Part shown: positions 13,265 through 25,670 of the stretch, one piece after another | How the letters are laid out: each line of letters begins with the position of its first letter | Position numbering within the stretch: the first letter of the stretch is position 1 | Assembly: GCF_000988165.1 (NCBI RefSeq) | Contig: NW_020169315.1 | Span: 1 to 59,135, forward strand | Direction: 5' to 3' | From: Vairimorpha ceranae | Lineage: Eukaryota; Microsporidia; Nosematidae | Length of the DNA stretch: 59,135 bases | Program-made: the position numbers and the translations under genes | The notes under the pieces: generated by a model | What the model was told of the DNA's origin: nothing | Databases searched by the model: none | What the model saw: only the letters and a program-made list of their open reading frames with translations

Positions 13265-15160
13265 TCACAAGACAAACCATCATATTCAACAGAAAGGCAT
13301 TTTTCGACCCTAAATAAAAGAAACTATCTTTAAAAATGAAAAACACTATATTTTTATTAACATCGTAATGCTGTTGGGAATATGTTCTTTCTAATAAATA
13401 CTTTTTTTCCATGTATCTTTATTATTTCGTTTTCTTTTATGTTTATCCTTAAATTACTTATTTATGCAAATAAATTTTTCGCAACATTAAAATGAGTAAA
13501 TTAAATAAGTGAAAATTAGTTATTATATCATTATACTATTACAAACACAAAGGTTACTGTTTTTTGACACTTATAACAAAGTAATGTGAGGACTGGTTAA
13601 AACGTGTAAGCAAGAACAAGTTATTTACATAAAAATTTAATGCTAAGCTCTGCTGTAGGTATTTTAATTAAACAAGATACTTAACTAGTCCACAAAATTT
13701 TGTTCTTTCTATTAGTGTAAATGATTATATTTTATTATAAAAATTGTATGAAAATAAACCACAGTTTAAAAAAATTTCGAAATTGAGGCACAGAACATCT
13801 TATTATTTAAACTAAGAACCACGCTAATATTTTATGGATCATTGTTATTAACTCTCTTGAAATAATCGTTTTTTATATCAATTTTTTAATTCCAAAAAAA
13901 AAACTAAAAACAAAGAACAAGTCTTTTTGGTAATTTAAAAGAAAATAATATATCTCGATTTTACAAAGACATTTTGCAACATAACTACTTCGAAATATTG
14001 AATCTTATAAAAATAATCTATTCGATTTTTTTTATAACACTTGTTATATTACAAAAAAATATAGTCTTTCAAATTGAGGAAATAGTAAGTTTATTAAAAT
14101 GAAATTCTTTTAAATTATAAAAATCACACTTTGATAATTTAACATTACTTGCATTTGATTACTCCTGTATTGGGTAAATATCAAAAAGATATTGAAGGAT
14201 GTTATAATTAACAATAAAAGTGATGTTGGAATCTCGACAGATATTATTTGAAAAAGATCAAAAAAATAATGATTATAAACTTTTACTTACCCAATAAAAA
14301 CATGCAGTATTGATTTTTTTGACCTATTACATATAAGATAACATTTTAGACGTTGCTCTAAAATCATGAAATTTGTTGTAAAAATTTATTAAGAAAAGAC
14401 TTAATGTAACTTATGAAGGATTTGAAAGTTTTTAGGAGTCTAATGATAATCAAGGCTTTTTTAAGATATAATCCTACTTTGTAACTATTATGATTTTATT
14501 GGTCTAAAAATTTTTATAAAAGTTTTTAATTCTATATTTTTTATAGTTAATCTTGCCCGTTCAACGTTAAGTTTTATATAAATTTTTAGTTTAGATATTT
14601 AATAGCAAGAATTGGTTATTTCATTCTATTCACATAACCACTCATTTAATTTTTTTTTTAGAATACAATTTATCTTGTAATGTAACTGAACACTTAACAT
14701 TAAATAAAAAATTAGTAAATTCTTGATGGGCATGTAAGTTTTTTTAGTTAAAACATAACCTGATGCTTGGTTCAAACAAATAGATGATTAACATTATACA
14801 GAAATATTTGTAAAGAAAATTTAGCAGTCTAAGAAGTTTATAAAAAATCGAACAATAAAACTTCTAAAATTATTGTTAAATTAAAGTTTTATCTCTTAAA
14901 AAATTTTAAACATTGGGTTTAACAAATAAATGGAGGTAATGTTTGTCAGTGTGTAACGATTTGCTTATGCTGAAGTCAAGCATAAAATAAAAAACTAGTT
15001 TTATATTTTTTCTTTATAATAAAGCATTTAACACTTTTAAAACAAAAAAGGGATTCAACACATTAAATTTGCAGAGAAATGGGTTTAATTTATGTAATGT
15101 TTAATAATTTTATATTTTAAAGATGGTTAATTTTAAGAATGAATAAATTTATTTGGGTAC
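13265..15160. other. intergenic, nothing recognised
   Basis: About 1.9 kb of AT-rich DNA. The open frame on the minus strand at 13221-13412 overlaps the end of the upstream gene, lacks a C-rich start motif and looks like a shadow. No repeats or RNA genes were seen. Confidence 0.5.
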
Positions 15161-15430
15161 TCAAAAGTTTTCTTCTAACTTTCTTAGAGTTCGATATCGA
15201 CTAGCTCCTCGAATAACTTTTGCTCTCTTGAACTTCAACCTTGCTTCTTCGATGTTTTCAATATAAGTTAAGCGTCCTCTGCAGCTTTTCACGTTCAAGC
15301 TTTCTGGTGTCATTTTAAGCACTTTTAATTGTACATAAGCCTGTTTTGTTGTTTTAATTCGATATAAATTCCATATTTTTTATGGAATCTTGTTACTACA
15401 TCATAACATGTGTTAATGTTAAATTTATGA
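15161..15430 (-). mobile_element. LINE C-terminal fragment 2
   Basis: On the minus strand one frame is open from about 15390 to a TGA at 15161 and reads RIKTTKQAYVQLKVLKM and then SLNVKSCRGRLTYIEN. A neighbouring frame just upstream reads VVTRFHKKYG. Together these line up with the extreme C-terminus of the LINEs at 6.1 kb and 15.8 kb (W-D-G-I-V-T...H-K...A-Y.Q...LK..LE). It is a frame-shifted remnant in opposite orientation to the neighbouring copy. Alternatively it is an unrelated small 50-codon ORF with its ATG at 15313. Confidence 0.4.
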
Positions 15431-15699
15431 TTAATATTAAAAAAACAGGATTTTGCTATTGCTAAAAGCTAAAAATGGCACTTTAAAATTCTATTTACAA
15501 ATTTTAAAAGCTTTTAACACGAAAAATAATAGACTTTACTGCTTCTTTAATTAATGAAAATCCAAAAACTTTACACTGTTAATTATGTGCATTAAGTGCC
15601 ATAAAAATTCTAAAATCGATCGATCTGCTGTTTTTAAACTATCTAAAAAATATATTAAATAACCTTTTTTGAAAATCTGTGCTTGGATTATTATAGAAT

Positions 15700-16050
15700 G
15701 GATTTAAAGCAAAAAAACTTAAATTTATTTCTTAGTTTATCCTTGCAAACGAAATAACACTGTTATGCGGGATTAAAACAACTATTATACCATAAGTTTC
15801 AATTTGGGATGGTATTGTTACTAAATCCCATAAATTACACAGACGAAGATTGGAAATCCCAGACAATATCGAGGCTTACACCCAATCTATAATCTAAAAG
15901 AAAATCCTGGAAAGCATTTATTTAGAATATAAAGAGACTCGGGACTTTTAAAAATCTGATGAGGAAAATATAGCTACGGCAATTCCGCGAATAGCGAACG
16001 AAGTGAGCCCAATCCTTTGCAGAACAGAAATTAAGTTGGTAGTGATTCAT
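15700..16050 (+). mobile_element. LINE C-terminal fragment 3
   Basis: The plus-strand frame reads ILANEITLLCGIKTTIIP, then VSIWDGIVTKSHKLHRRRLE, then IPDNIEAYTQSII and KKILESIYLEYK, with only three stops, ending near 16045. This is the conserved tail of RLE-type LINE polyproteins (L-A-N-E...I-I-P-Y-V...W-D-G-I-V-T...I-E-A-Y-I-Q-S-I-V-L-K-K-T-L-E). It is the best preserved of the three LINE tails in the window, and its stop-bearing frame shows it is inactive. Confidence 0.65.
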
Positions 16051-16439
16051 AAATAAATAATTAATTCCTTAGTTTAGATAACTATCTTGATCAAAAGAAA
16101 ATTGACAACACATTTGTATTCAATTTGCTTATTTTTAATCAAAACAACGCAGATTTTACAACAATTGAATACGAAGATCTTTAAAACTTAGGTATCTTAA
16201 AAGATACATAATAAATCAAAATGAAAATTAATTAAAACCAATTTTACATGGATATATAAAACAACGATATTGGATGTAGTTTTATTATTTAAAACTATTG
16301 GAAAAAAGATTTAAAATTGTTTTAAATTATATGAAGCAACCAAATTACTTTATAAAGACAGAAAATAGATGATCGCATTATATTCACAAATAAGATTGAA
16401 TAGAACATTAAACACACATATGGCAACATAATTTTAAAA

Positions 16440-16815
16440 TTGCCACATATGATTTATGTGACATTAAAGATGAAAAAGTTATTCCTGAGATATTAATGAC
16501 AAGAAATTATAAAAAATGTTAATATAAAAATCTTAATTTTGTTTTTTAATACTCGTCATACAAAAAACTAGAAGTAAGAAAATACAATATGCTTATTATA
16601 CATTAACAGAGCTGATATAAGAAGGACAAAATGATTTTCTTAGTGCTATGTTTGATGAATTTATGCTTAAAGTTAACAATTTGGAAGTAGATTATCTCTA
16701 AAATGATTTATATGAAATATTAAGATGTTAAAAAAGCTTAAAAACACTTAAAAAAATCAAGAACTTCTTGAAGTTATCATCTGAAACATTACAAACATTC
16801 AAAATATTTTTGTGA
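16440..16815 (+). pseudogene. decayed open frame, unrecognised
   Basis: One plus-strand frame reads AYYTLTELI, EGQNDFLSAMFDEFMLKVNN, LEVDYL, NDLYEILRC and SLKTLKKIKNFLKLSSETLQ, separated only by three TAA codons. That composition and continuity suggest a real protein that has acquired stops. No family is recognised. Further plausible pieces lie upstream to about 16150. Confidence 0.3.
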
Positions 16816-16819
16816 TAAA

Positions 16820-18175
16820 CGAGAAAAGTTGTACGGGCTTATATATACAAATAAATGAGCAAAATTTATTAAATGGGGTGGTATAGTGACAAAATTCCGC
16901 AAAAATTAACAAATAACAATGGAATAGACAACCAAGTTTAAGTATATATTCAGTCCAAAGAATGTGAGATAAGTCTAAAAAAGTTAACAATGTGAAGACA
17001 TGGAAAGAGTCTAGCTCATACAAAAGATGTTAATATGCAGAAGAGTGTACAAAACAAAGGGACTAAGCCAATCTATAAGTAGGTAATTATTGCAAATTAA
17101 GGAATATATAACAACTAACAAAGGCTTTTACCCAGAACTTGTTAATTTATTATATTTGTAAACATTCTAACAACTGATGCTTTTTATAAAATCTTGACTT
17201 TTCAATTTTTTCACTGTATTTTATATTTTATGCATATGTGAATTATTTAATCTTAAACACTTTCAGTTAATAAAGTGGCATTGTTTTTGTGATTACACAA
17301 AATTATTTGTTTAAGAAGGCTGGCCAAAACTTGATTGTGGTTTGGTTAGACGAGAAGAATTATTTTTATAGGGCATATCTTATTTAGTTCAAACTTCTTA
17401 AATAGTTTTCTTTATTGATCTAAAGCAGAAAGATGCAGATCATTCACAAACGTTTAATTGTGGAATTTGTGTCTAATGGTTTGCGAAGTAAAGACCTCCG
17501 GCAACATTACTATTTTTGAAATTATTTATTGCAAATAATTTTTTTAATTTTTAAATTTAGATAAAAAAAAAATATTAATTTTTAAATTAAAGCTTACAGA
17601 ATTTTATCTGTTCAAATATGAAAATTTACAGGTATTATTATTGTCATGATGCAGCTGACACATGACCATCAGACACTGTTTGTTGAATCAATTTTTGTGT
17701 GGTTAAACAAACAAGTGAATATTCAATGTAGATGGGCCTTTTCGTTTTTCTTTTAGCTTAACTTTAATATACTGCATTCTTATATTGTTTGTTTATATAA
17801 TCATTAATTAAGTAAAAACTATAAATAGGATTTTTACCTATAAAAGAAAAAATGATGGACAATGGGATTAACAAGAAGACTTCACAATACTTTCACGAAG
17901 CATCTCACATAAACATAACTTTTCTTTAAAATCTTCTAAACCTGACAATTTTCTATATATAATATAATAATTTATTTGTTTATTGTTATTGATTAATTCT
18001 TATTGGAGAAACTTCAGTTCATCAGATTTATATTAGCATAATCACACACAAGTTTTTCAGATTAATTTCTACATCACAATTATTTATTTCTTAAATCCCC
18101 AGCTGATCTTTTGTACCTTCTTGTTATATTTTTTATTTATACTTAATCTCCTTCTCTTAAAAAATTCCCCTTTCC
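16820..18175. other. intergenic, nothing recognised
   Basis: AT-rich DNA without supportable features. The minus-strand open frame at 16799-17023 lacks a C-rich start motif and overlaps the decayed plus-strand frame. Confidence 0.45.
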
Positions 18176-18184
18176 CCAATCTCA

Positions 18185-18715
18185 AAACAGCGCTAGCATG
18201 CCACATGGGCCCTTGGCTTAGTAGGAAGTTGTATTAATCCCCGTAAGGATCTTACAGAAAGCCGATAACTGGCAGTACGCTATTAGACAAGGGGTTCACT
18301 GGATCTTGTGGTCGGATAAGGCGGTATGTGTCTAATCATCGTGATGGTCTCTCACCATCCCACGTGAAATGCTAGAGCTTCACCAGCTTGCTATGCCCTT
18401 CCCAGGCGAGTCTTCAGATGCAATTTCATACTAAAAGTCTCCGAATATGACTTGCAAATGCTTCCACAGCTACACGGCAATTGTCATGCCAACCTAAAGA
18501 TGTTATACCTCTTCTATATCTCTAAGGAAATTTCAACCGTTAGTTGACGCCTACAGGAAAGCTTTTAAACGACTTTTTGACAAATATTTTATGACAATTG
18601 TTGTGTCAGCGCCAAGTTATTACTTAGCGAATTCGCATTGTTGGGATTTAAACCCATACCCTTTCGAGCATCAGGACGAGGCGTAACCACTGCACTAATA
18701 ATGCCTCTTTGATTG
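18185..18715 (-). mobile_element. SINE-like element with tRNA-derived head
   Basis: This roughly 530-base block is strikingly richer in G and C than anything around it. Read on the minus strand it begins near 18710 with a tRNA-like sequence: an A-box (TTAGTGCAGTGGTTA), a B-box/T-arm (GGGTTTAAATCCC) and matching ends (GCATT at the 5' side, AATGC after the T-arm). The anticodon stem does not fold cleanly, so it is not a working tRNA. A non-coding body follows, containing 'gatggtgagagaccatc'. No long open frame exists on either strand. This is the layout of a tRNA-derived SINE. The GC contrast suggests recent arrival, possibly from a host, but that is inference. Confidence 0.45.
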
Positions 18716-19840
18716 TTCAATATTTTATATGAAAAAGCGAGTTAAAAAAAAATTATTTTCGCAAGGAAATAAATTCAAAACTCTAAGAGAATTTAAATGG
18801 TAATAAAATTATTTATTGTTTTTTAATGATAAAATCATATTTTTTGCACAATCCTAACATGTATATTATAAAAATTCCCTCTTGCTCGCTGTGTTTTATT
18901 TGGCAAAAAGGCTTTTTATACGTTTTTTTCAATAGATTTTTTATGCTTATATACCTCTTCTTGTCAGGCTAAAAAATTATCAAATGTATAAGTAATAAAT
19001 AAACTCTACAAAGTTTTATTACACATTTTTTTGGCCAAAAAAATTTAAATTAGCTACACTTTCCTCAATTTTGCTTGTGTAAATAGCAATTGGGTGTGTA
19101 TTGTATCTAAAAGATTATTTTTTACTTTAGCATGTCAAGAATTGTAGTCGTTTTTTAAAAAATTTTATTCTTAAACTATATGTTTTGATATTTCAAACTT
19201 AAAACTTAGTGCATTTATCTAAAGCCTTTATATTTTTACAAAATAACACATATACAAACTGCATTGTTCAATTGTATATTTTCACTATGGATTTATGGTT
19301 GTGCTGAGTTGATTTTTCTAATTAAATGCATTTTTTTTATTATAGTACTATATCATTTATCAGAAATAAGGAATGATAAAAATATATTGCAGCTCCATTT
19401 TTTTAAAAAGTTTTTGACTTAAGCATATTCTTTAAAAATGCTAAAATTAACAAATGTCATAAATTCATGCAAAAAGGGAATTGATTTTTACATCTTTAGT
19501 ACAAATTAAATATTTGTAATGTTTCAACTATGTTAAAGTAATTTATCAGATTGTAAATATTTTAAAAGCTGCACAGAAAAAAGTTATTTGCGAAAACTAC
19601 ATTTACTTTTATACAAATTTTATAATGTATTATTTTTGATAAAAATTATTTAAAGTATTTTTTAAAATTTAAAATAAAGGATAAAATAAAAGAAACGGAT
19701 ATAAATTTAAAAATATTAATTACATCATAATTATTACTAAATTGTAAAAGTTCTAAAATAATTGATACATTAATTAAAAACAAAAACCTTATTTTTTGTT
19801 TTAATACTTTTATTCACAAAAAACATATTGCTTTTAATTT
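18716..19840. other. intergenic, nothing recognised
   Basis: AT-rich upstream region of the 474-residue gene. No repeat or RNA was identified. Confidence 0.5.
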
Positions 19841-19906
19841 GTGATTAAAAGTTGTAAAATAAAACTTTTAAATAAAAAGTATAAAATGATTTTAAAAATA
19901 TTACCC

Positions 19907-21331
19907 ATGAAATTTTTGTTTTTGATTGTTAGTCTTTTGTTTTGTAAAAATTTTAAAGATTTATTAAAAAAGAGACTTACAAAGGAAAATTTTGAACCGG
20001 TGAGTGCTGATTTTTTTCAGAATAATAAGTGTTTTGTTTATAAGATTATTATTAATGATCAGAATTTAGTATGCACGACAACTGAGTTAGAAAAAGTTAT
20101 CTCTAATCAAAGAAAGCCATTAAAGGCTGAGTATGATTTTTCACCCGAAGCAGAAACCGAAATACTTAAAAATATTTATTTTTTAAAAAATGAAGAAAAA
20201 ATATTTTTTGTAAGTTTTTATTTGTCTAACATTTATAATAAGAGAATACAAAACATATGTCAACAGGCATTAAATTCTATTAAAAGAAGTTATCCGTCTT
20301 TGTGTATAATTCCAGGTTTTGGTTTGAACCGTTTTCAAAAACTTACTTGTAATTTTTTAGCTTTAGATAAAAACTATCAGCCAGCATTTCATATTCCAAG
20401 TATTAAAGATGGTAAAATAAGTACAATAAAAATAACAGGGAAAGATTTAAATCTAGCAGGTCACTTTAAAAATAATTTATTGCAAGTAATAAAACATGGA
20501 ATTAATCAAAAAGAGGTTAAAATGTGTTTTGAAAATTTTGATTTTGTTAAATTTTGGTACTTTAATACTGTTTATTCTATTGAGTTTATCGATACATCGA
20601 AACTACTTTGTAAAAAGGATGGAGAATATCATATATTTGAAAATAGGTGCTTATGTTGTAAACGGGTAAGTATATCTGCTAATTTGAATAACTTTTTGAG
20701 ACAAAATCAAATGTCAAAAGGTGTTCTTGCTCAATCTGAAAAATTTATTAACGAATTCTTAAATATTACCTCAGCCAAAGCATTCGCAACTATGATTTTG
20801 TATAATTCCCTTCCAAAAGATACTATAAGGAATATTATTTATGCGAATGTTAGTGATGCATCAAATTTTTACCGTGTAGCATTAGCATTTTGGTTAAAAA
20901 ATAATACGCCAAGGTTACCTATAGAAATTGATAATGGTACCAACAAAAGGGATTTAGAACATAAATTATTGATTTTTAAAGAAGAATTAACCTCTGAAGA
21001 AGCAGAAAAAATCAAATCGTTTTATAATATTTTAGCAAAATGTGAGTTTATTACCGTTAGTGACATGAACGAATTATTTTATGCATTTATTATTTGCAAA
21101 GCTTGTGCAGAGAATAATCATCCTAAACTTTTAGCTTATAATTCTAACATGCACAGAGCAAAAGAATTTTTAGGTTTAAGTCTGCCATCTTTAAGTATAT
21201 TAGAATCGTTTTATACAATATTTGGAGATTATAAAAAATTTATGGGTGCTATTGATCTGAAAGGAGAAGAAAATTCAGTTTATAGTATCATAGAAAGAGA
21301 AATAGAGGAAAGATTAAAAAAGAAAGAGTAG
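19907..21331 (+). CDS. putative secreted protein, unrecognised
   Basis: 474 residues. The start is placed at 19907 because TTACCC abuts this ATG and the protein then begins with a typical signal peptide (KFLFLIVSLLFC, residues 2-13). The frame is also open upstream to a GTG at 19841 with an ATG at 19886, which would bury that signal. The mature part is soluble-looking, with mixed alpha/beta composition, no second membrane segment, a Cys cluster near residues 245-265 (CKKDGEYHIFENRCLCCKR) and a Glu/Lys-rich C-terminal helix. I recognise no domain. It stands alone, with more than 1 kb of empty DNA upstream. Secretion is inferred from the N-terminus. Confidence 0.8.
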   Translation: MKFLFLIVSLLFCKNFKDLLKKRLTKENFEPVSADFFQNNKCFVYKIIINDQNLVCTTTELEKVISNQRKPLKAEYDFSPEAETEILKNIYFLKNEEKIFFVSFYLSNIYNKRIQNICQQALNSIKRSYPSLCIIPGFGLNRFQKLTCNFLALDKNYQPAFHIPSIKDGKISTIKITGKDLNLAGHFKNNLLQVIKHGINQKEVKMCFENFDFVKFWYFNTVYSIEFIDTSKLLCKKDGEYHIFENRCLCCKRVSISANLNNFLRQNQMSKGVLAQSEKFINEFLNITSAKAFATMILYNSLPKDTIRNIIYANVSDASNFYRVALAFWLKNNTPRLPIEIDNGTNKRDLEHKLLIFKEELTSEEAEKIKSFYNILAKCEFITVSDMNELFYAFIICKACAENNHPKLLAYNSNMHRAKEFLGLSLPSLSILESFYTIFGDYKKFMGAIDLKGEENSVYSIIEREIEERLKKKE

Positions 21332-21810
21332 ATTTGCTTAATAAACTTGTAATATTAACTTTATTTTTAAAATATGTAAAAAATTTTTGCAGTTAAGGTT
21401 AATTCACATTAAAAAGTACAAAATTAATGAAACCAACTTAACTTTTTATTAAATAATGGAAGGTTAATATGATTAAAAAACATTTAAATATAATTATAAT
21501 TAAAGTCGTTTTTGACAACTGTCTAAATAATTTATAAATTAAAAAACTAAATACCTATAAACAATTATGTGTCATAATGACATTTAGCATATAAATCATT
21601 ATCAAGTGTTTGTAATTACTTAACTTAATGCTTGTTAGTAAACAAGGCATTGGAGTAACAAATTAACTTTAATATCATTGTTTTAAACATTTCTACTTAA
21701 ACTTCTATAAATCAATTAATTTTTATTTGCTTGTTAAACATATAAAAATTAATTAAGAAATTTAGAATTATAACCTCAAGAAAAAGGGAAAAGTATGAAA
21801 TAAAGGAGAC
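21332..21810. other. intergenic, nothing recognised
   Basis: AT-rich DNA between the 474-residue gene and the left end of a Merlin element. Confidence 0.5.
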
Positions 21811-23012
21811 GGGTCTTCTAGCGCAAACTGCCTACCATGATTTTTTCTTTAAAATAAGGGCTAAAAAATTAAATATACAAGCAAAAAATGAGCTCTACAT
21901 TAGAAAATGTTAGAAGATAGGCAGTTTGCACTTAAAAAGCAAAGTTGTTTTAAATTAAAAATCAAGCAATTTTGGTGCATATGTTTTTTTCCTTTTTATC
22001 TTACCTATAACATCAAGCTTCATTTAAAGATAACTTTTTCACAATTAAACTTCGAATGAAGATTAGTGTTGCAGATAAAATCTTTTTGGATATGTATGAA
22101 TTAAAAATATTTCTCCTAAGTTATGAAATTATTTAACTTAATATATTTTGTGAAAGTTATGGAAGCGAATGTACTATGGACAGTTAGATTGATTCTAGTA
22201 GCAAAATAACATATAGGTGTAAAAAAGTATTGTCAAAAAAGATATTCATTGTTTAGACTAACAATGCCACTAACTAAAGTCGTGTATTTGATCTATTTTC
22301 TACTTCTAGATGTTAACTACAATCAACTTACACACTTCTATTTTTTTGTAGATTCAACTATTTCAAGGTATAAAAACCTCCTCATTGGCCGTTTTAAATA
22401 TTATATAATGCAAATACCTTTCATTGAGGCGGGAAGGGAGAAATTGTTGAAGTATTGAAAATGTTTCATCACGAAGAGGCATTATTCGAAGCCCTATATG
22501 TACGGATGATGACACTAAAGATCCGTTATCGGTTCTTATAGAAATAGATCAAACAGATGTCAGAAATTTTTTTATTAAGTGTTGCCGACAGAACTATACA
22601 GTCTTTAACTTCATCTATGAGAGGACTGATTTTACCCGCTAGTATTATAAATACAGACGGCCATCCGTCGTATCCAGCAACTACTAGGAATCTTGGGCTT
22701 GATCATAACGTTGTTTGTTAACCATACAAAAGGGTTTTGTACAAGTGACGGTTCTCATACTAACAATATTGAGGGGTTTTGGGCCCATATGAAAAGCTCA
22801 ATGAGAAAAGAACACGGCGTAAAGCATTCTAGCATAGACAAACCGCTTATTCAATATACTTTTAAAAGAAGGTATTTAATGAATAAAAAACCCGAAGAAT
22901 TTTCTGAAACTTATATCGAAATTCTGAGATTATTTTCCGATTAAATAAATAATTATTTTTTTAACCCCTTTTTTTCTTTTTTCATATGGTAGGCAGTTTG
23001 CGCTAAAGACCC
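21811..23012 (+). mobile_element. Merlin/IS1595-like DNA transposon, subfamily A
   Basis: The element is bounded by near-perfect terminal inverted repeats of about 27 bases: GGGTCTTCTAGCGCAAACTG... at 21811-21838 and its inverse at 22986-23012, with one base missing on the right. Inside lies a decayed transposase on the plus strand. The first 270 bases (21811-22085) contain an extra inverted copy of the terminal repeat (about 21913-21936) and a second hairpin (21996-22081), and this whole block recurs at 53355-53625. No clear target-site duplication flanks it. On the right it directly abuts a gypsy pol, so it may have inserted into that element. Confidence 0.8.
22200..22944 (+). pseudogene. 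ISXO2/IS1595-type transposase, broken
   Basis: Encodes the Merlin-family DDE transposase, in pieces. About 22211-22440 carries the zinc-ribbon region (Y-R-C-K-K-C-Q-K-R-F) and the conserved I-S-R-Y-K helix. About 22640-22700 carries the second catalytic Asp (NTDGHPSYP). 22700-22944 carries V-N-H...H-T-N-N-I-E-G-F-W with the third acidic residue and an intact C-terminus (...LRLFSD, stop). Several shifts break the frame, including one between the second Asp and the V-N-H motif. It is certainly inactive as it stands. Confidence 0.75.
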
Positions 23013-25449
23013 AAATAGCTCTCTAGACAACTTGCCCTCTCAGGGTTTTGAAATCTATCTACTTAATAACACGCCAATGGCCTGTAAACTTTATACGATA
23101 CTCTTTAACCTCCATGCAGTTTAAAAGAAGAAATAAGCAAGATTTTTAAATTAAATATTATAAGAAAAAGCAACAAAAATTTTGCTCCTCCAGCCTTCTT
23201 TTTAAAAACAATGGTAGTATAAGAGTAGTCATTGACTATAGGAAGTTTAATCAAAACACAGTTAAACAAGCTTATCCGCTCCTTAATATTCAAGAATACT
23301 TGCAATCATTAGAAAAGACTTTTATATATAGCCAAATTAATCTGAATGTGGGGTATTACCAAATTGTCGCACATGAGAGGGTCATTTATAAAACGGCCTT
23401 TGTTTTCTTATAAAAACATTGCGAATTCCTACGAAGACCCTTCGGCATATCTAACGCACCAAGAGAATTTAAACGGTGTATGAGTGACCTGTTTTCAACA
23501 TCGACATACGTCAAAGTACTCTTGGATGATGTATTAATTTCATCTTCAAGTATGAAAGAACACAAAACACATTTAAGAAAAGTGTTGGATATTCTACAAA
23601 AAGCCAAGGCTTCGATAAATTTTGAAAAATTGTCATTTTGTAAATCAGGAGTTACGTATTTAGGAAAAATTGTTTTTGCTAAAAGAATTAAACCCGACAT
23701 TTCAAGAGTAGAGAAGTTCTAAATAAGCAAATATTTGACCACCAAAAAATAGGTGATGAAACTTATTGGATTTGTAAATTGGTTTAGGCCCTAGGTTTAT
23801 AATCTGTCAGTCAGGCTAGCTCTTATCACAGCCAAATTGGCTACTACCCAAAAGCTCAAATGAACGCCTCAAGATCAAAGACTCTTGACAATATCGTAAA
23901 TGAAATTAAGAAACGGTCCATACTTCACTTTCCAGACACTTCTAAAGGTTATAATATTACAACCAACGCATCCGATGAAGGGATCAGTGCCTCCCTACGA
24001 CAGGACAACAAATTAATTGGGCTCTTTAGTTATAAATTATTAATACCGGAGAGAGATACACAGCCATGGAAAAAAAATCCTTAGCTGAATTAAAGCCTTG
24101 CATCATTTTAAAACACTAGTATTTAATTCTAAATTATTAATCCGAACTAAAAACGCCAATTTACTTTTTACGACGGAATCAACAAATAAACGAGTTTAAC
24201 GTTGAAAACTTCTGTTAGACGAATATAACTAAATTTTGCAAAGAATAAAGAAAACCAATAACACAGCAGCGGATTATATATCTCATTGCCTACAATTGCT
24301 ACTGATAATAGGATGCATTCAAATATGGTTTAGACACAATAAGAAAAGAACTACAAAGCGACTTCTACATAAGTACTATAGAGAAAAAAGAACTTTGCAT
24401 TGTAAAAAGACATCCGTCTGGAGGCATCACAAACCCGAAGAATCGCTTGATTATTTTTGAAAATCTTGTAGGTCATCTTTTCACACAAATTCATGAATAT
24501 CTAGGACATCTAGGGGAATCAATGTTTTACAACACAATTAAAATTTAATAACAGTACCTACAATAAAAACTAAGATACGAGACTTAACAGCAATACACCA
24601 ACTGTGCCAAATCAATAAAAGACTTAGGAGTATTTATAGAAAAATTAATGGGCACTTATTCACACGTATTCCATTTCAACAAATATCATCAATTTATGTC
24701 CGAAGAATTCATAACAGAATTTATCCAAGACAAATTTTTTATTCTGACAATACAGTATAAAGCTACCAGATGGGAGGAACTACAAATATTATTTCGAATT
24801 ACAGCTACCAAGGTGGTTTGGGCTATTGAAGCAACCCAGATCCACAAGCATCAACCACCGGAAATGACACTTATAGACGGGAAGAGCAAATACCACAGGA
24901 GAATATACCAATATGTTAAAACGCTACAATATTTAACAAATTTTGACATCTTTTTACAATTTGACTGGGAATAGCCTTAGCAAACAAATAACTCAGACGA
25001 ACATTTTCGTAATAAGAGTTAAGAATAAGAATATTTTCAAGGCAGTAGCTAAAGCACAACTTGCTTTAAATTATACTTACCACTAGGCACTGTGGTTATC
25101 CTTATTTGAATACCGATTTAGCGCTAGCCCACCAGATCCATTTTCTAGGACGATTCACATTGATCAACAGACTACACATGACAAAAATAAAAACCGTGCA
25201 TATATAGACAACCTAAAAGAAAACAAATCAAGAAAGACTGATTTTGTGCACGCCAAAGATTACAACATTTATTTACAAAGTTTTAGTCCTACAAACAAGC
25301 TAGGTTTAAAATGGTTAGGTCCAGGAATAATCGAATTACTAAGTATTAGTGAAAACCAATTCATTGTCCGCATCAACGACATCTTATATACAGTCAGCAT
25401 TAAACGTGTTTGGCCTGTTAAGAATGGGGAAAATGTCATGCTTCCATAG
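23013..25449 (+). pseudogene. pol: Ty3/gypsy pol remnant (RT, RNase H, integrase)
   Basis: This is a 5'-truncated LTR-retrotransposon polyprotein, readable across frames. Reverse transcriptase motifs run from about 23080 to 23720 (R-K-F-N-Q-N-T-V, P-F-G-I-S-N-A-P, and the active-site strand VKVLLDDVLIS at about 23510). RNase H follows at about 23860-24090, with its first catalytic Asp changed (T-N-A-S-D for T-D-A-S-D). The integrase zinc finger is at about 24480-24620 (H...G-H...C-A-K), the core is badly decayed, and the integrase C-terminal domain lies at about 25246-25449 (K-W-L-G-P-G-I-I...V-S-I-K-R-V-W-P-V-K). Frameshifts and stops are frequent. gag and protease are absent: the element stops at the Merlin right end. 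Confidence 0.85.
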
Positions 25450-25670
25450 ATCTGATCAACGGTAGCCAATGAACGATTCTTTGATCACAAGAAATTATTG
25501 GTTCTTTCAGTAACCAATGGAATCCTTTTATTAATTATAAAAGTATTTAAAGAAACTTTTTAATAAATAAATTCCCTATGAAAGCTGTTATTAAAAACAA
25601 GTCTATATACCTTTTTTTCTTAGAAAACCATACTATCCAACATAAACACGGCACTACTAATATTTAAATT
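25450..25670 (+). repeat. 3' LTR of the gypsy element
   Basis: It starts immediately after the pol stop and aligns for roughly 220 bases with a solo copy at 45887-46120 (shared 'ctgatcaac/ctcaataac', 'ataaaagtattta', 'aaaaacaagtc', 'cacggca/cacggta'). Position and dispersal identify it as the LTR. The true right boundary may lie further on, toward about 25800. Confidence 0.65.

Noticed and set aside
18640..18712. Functional tRNA at the head of the GC-rich block
   Set aside because: The anticodon stem does not pair and the acceptor has a mismatch.
18185..18715. Ribosomal RNA fragment as explanation for the GC-rich block
   Set aside because: I see no conserved rRNA landmark sequences, while A- and B-box elements at one end favour a tRNA-derived element.
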